In this document: piece by piece, positions 4,862-5,395 of the stretch | Numbering within the stretch: the stretch's first letter is position 1 | Layout: every line of letters begins with the position of its first letter | Source: Methylophilaceae bacterium | GTDB lineage: Bacteria; Pseudomonadota; Gammaproteobacteria; Burkholderiales; Methylophilaceae | Direction: 5' to 3' | Assembly: GCA_025362115.1 (NCBI GenBank) | Contig: JANYIK010000009.1 | Span: 1 to 5,395, forward strand | Length of the DNA: 5,395 nucleotides | Translations under genes and position numbers: made by a program | Notes under the pieces: model-generated | Databases searched by the model: none | Told to the model about the DNA's origin: nothing | Seen by the model: only the letters and a program-made list of their open reading frames with translations

Positions 4862-5395
4862 GTGAGTCCTTGAAAAAGATTAGAGTAAAGCAGGTGAGTA
4901 TGAATATAGTCCAATACGGCATCCGGCAGCAGATAACGCGGGCTTTGGCTATTTTCCAGCATCTGGCGAATGCGGCTGGCAGAGATGTCCAGCGCGGTCA
5001 TGGTGTGTGAGACAATCTTGCCAGAAGCTTGTATATGCACATCGGTATGTTCTGCTGTTTGGCGCTGTTGCCATTCCAGCAGCAATTCGTAATCCATCGC
5101 ACTACGCCAAGTGTCTTCGCTATAGCCGGGGCGATGCGCGACCACGATATGCGCCAGATTAAACAACTCGCGCCACTGGTGCCATTTGGGCAGGCCAAGA
5201 AAAGCGTCCGCGCCCATCAGCAAGCAGATAGGCTGCTCAGCACCCAGTTCGGCACGTAATTCCGCCAGCGTTTCCACCGTGTAGCATGGGGTCGTTTTGG
5301 CTAATTCGCGCACATCCAGTTTGAACAAAGGATTATCCGCAATCGCCAAACTCACCATCGCCTGCCGATGCTCGGTGCTGGTTTGCGGCGCATCC
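4858..5395 (-). CDS. nadD: Nicotinate-nucleotide adenylyltransferase NadD, N-terminus cut by window edge
   Basis: NadD transfers AMP from ATP to nicotinate mononucleotide, giving deamido-NAD in NAD biosynthesis. The frame is open to the right edge and reads DAPQTSTEHRQA before the Met at 5358, matching the conserved PH-x-E/Q-x-S-x-x-HR region of the family. The Met at 5358 is therefore internal and the real start is outside the window. About 178 residues are visible, with roughly 40 missing, including the nucleotide-binding GGTFDPxHxGH motif. Visible landmarks are MVSLAIADNPLFKLDVREL, YTVETLAEL, LLMGADAFLGLPKWHQW (the GADA and W region near the substrate) and DISASRIRQML, the ISSTxIR-type ATP-binding motif with an SAS variant. 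The stop overlaps the rsfS ATG by 4 bases (ATGA). This adjacency, without an intervening cobC, is common in betaproteobacteria. Confidence 0.97.
   Translation of the reverse strand, partial: DAPQTSTEHRQAMVSLAIADNPLFKLDVRELAKTTPCYTVETLAELRAELGAEQPICLLMGADAFLGLPKWHQWRELFNLAHIVVAHRPGYSEDTWRSAMDYELLLEWQQRQTAEHTDVHIQASGKIVSHTMTALDISASRIRQMLENSQSPRYLLPDAVLDYIHTHLLYSNLFQGLT

Overview
The window looks like a betaproteobacterial chromosome segment of moderately high GC, probably Nitrosomonadales-like. This is inferred from gene content and order: an uninterrupted nadD-rsfS-rlmH cluster without the cobC gene found in enteric bacteria, a YoaA-type helicase, and an IntI-family integrase. No taxonomic marker such as rRNA is present. 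Coding density is very high: nine genes with at most about 55 bases between any two. Both edges cut a gene (intI on the left, nadD on the right).

Left half, + strand. A 5'-truncated integron integrase (intI) is followed by a compact toxin-antitoxin (TA) pair: a ribbon-helix-helix antitoxin and a MazF/PemK-type toxin. The pair has its own likely promoter, and that promoter carries a perfect 6-bp inverted repeat. The toxin appears to start at a TTG that overlaps the antitoxin stop codon. Five bases after the toxin stop begins a full-length Fe-S DEAH helicase of the YoaA/DinG family, so helicase expression may be coupled to the TA module.

Right half, - strand. The housekeeping cluster nadD (NAD synthesis), rsfS (ribosome silencing factor) and rlmH (23S rRNA methyltransferase) is joined by two 4-base ATGA overlaps. 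Downstream on the same strand is a second, unrelated TA pair in toxin-first order: a RelE-like toxin and a helix-turn-helix antitoxin. It has a strong-looking sigma70 promoter in the 41-base gap after rlmH, and an imperfect inverted repeat fills the promoter spacer. The predicted transcription start falls on the toxin start codon. The antitoxin gene converges on yoaA with only 9 bases between the stop codons.

Overall, a conserved housekeeping operon and a repair helicase are interleaved with accessory genes (integron integrase and two TA modules). I did not find a clearly new system. The most interesting points are the TA-helicase operon architecture, the operator-like repeats set on both TA promoters, and the possibly leaderless toxin mRNA. 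No tRNA, rRNA, CRISPR, insertion sequence, attC or convincing terminator was found. No stretch over 300 bases lacks a gene.
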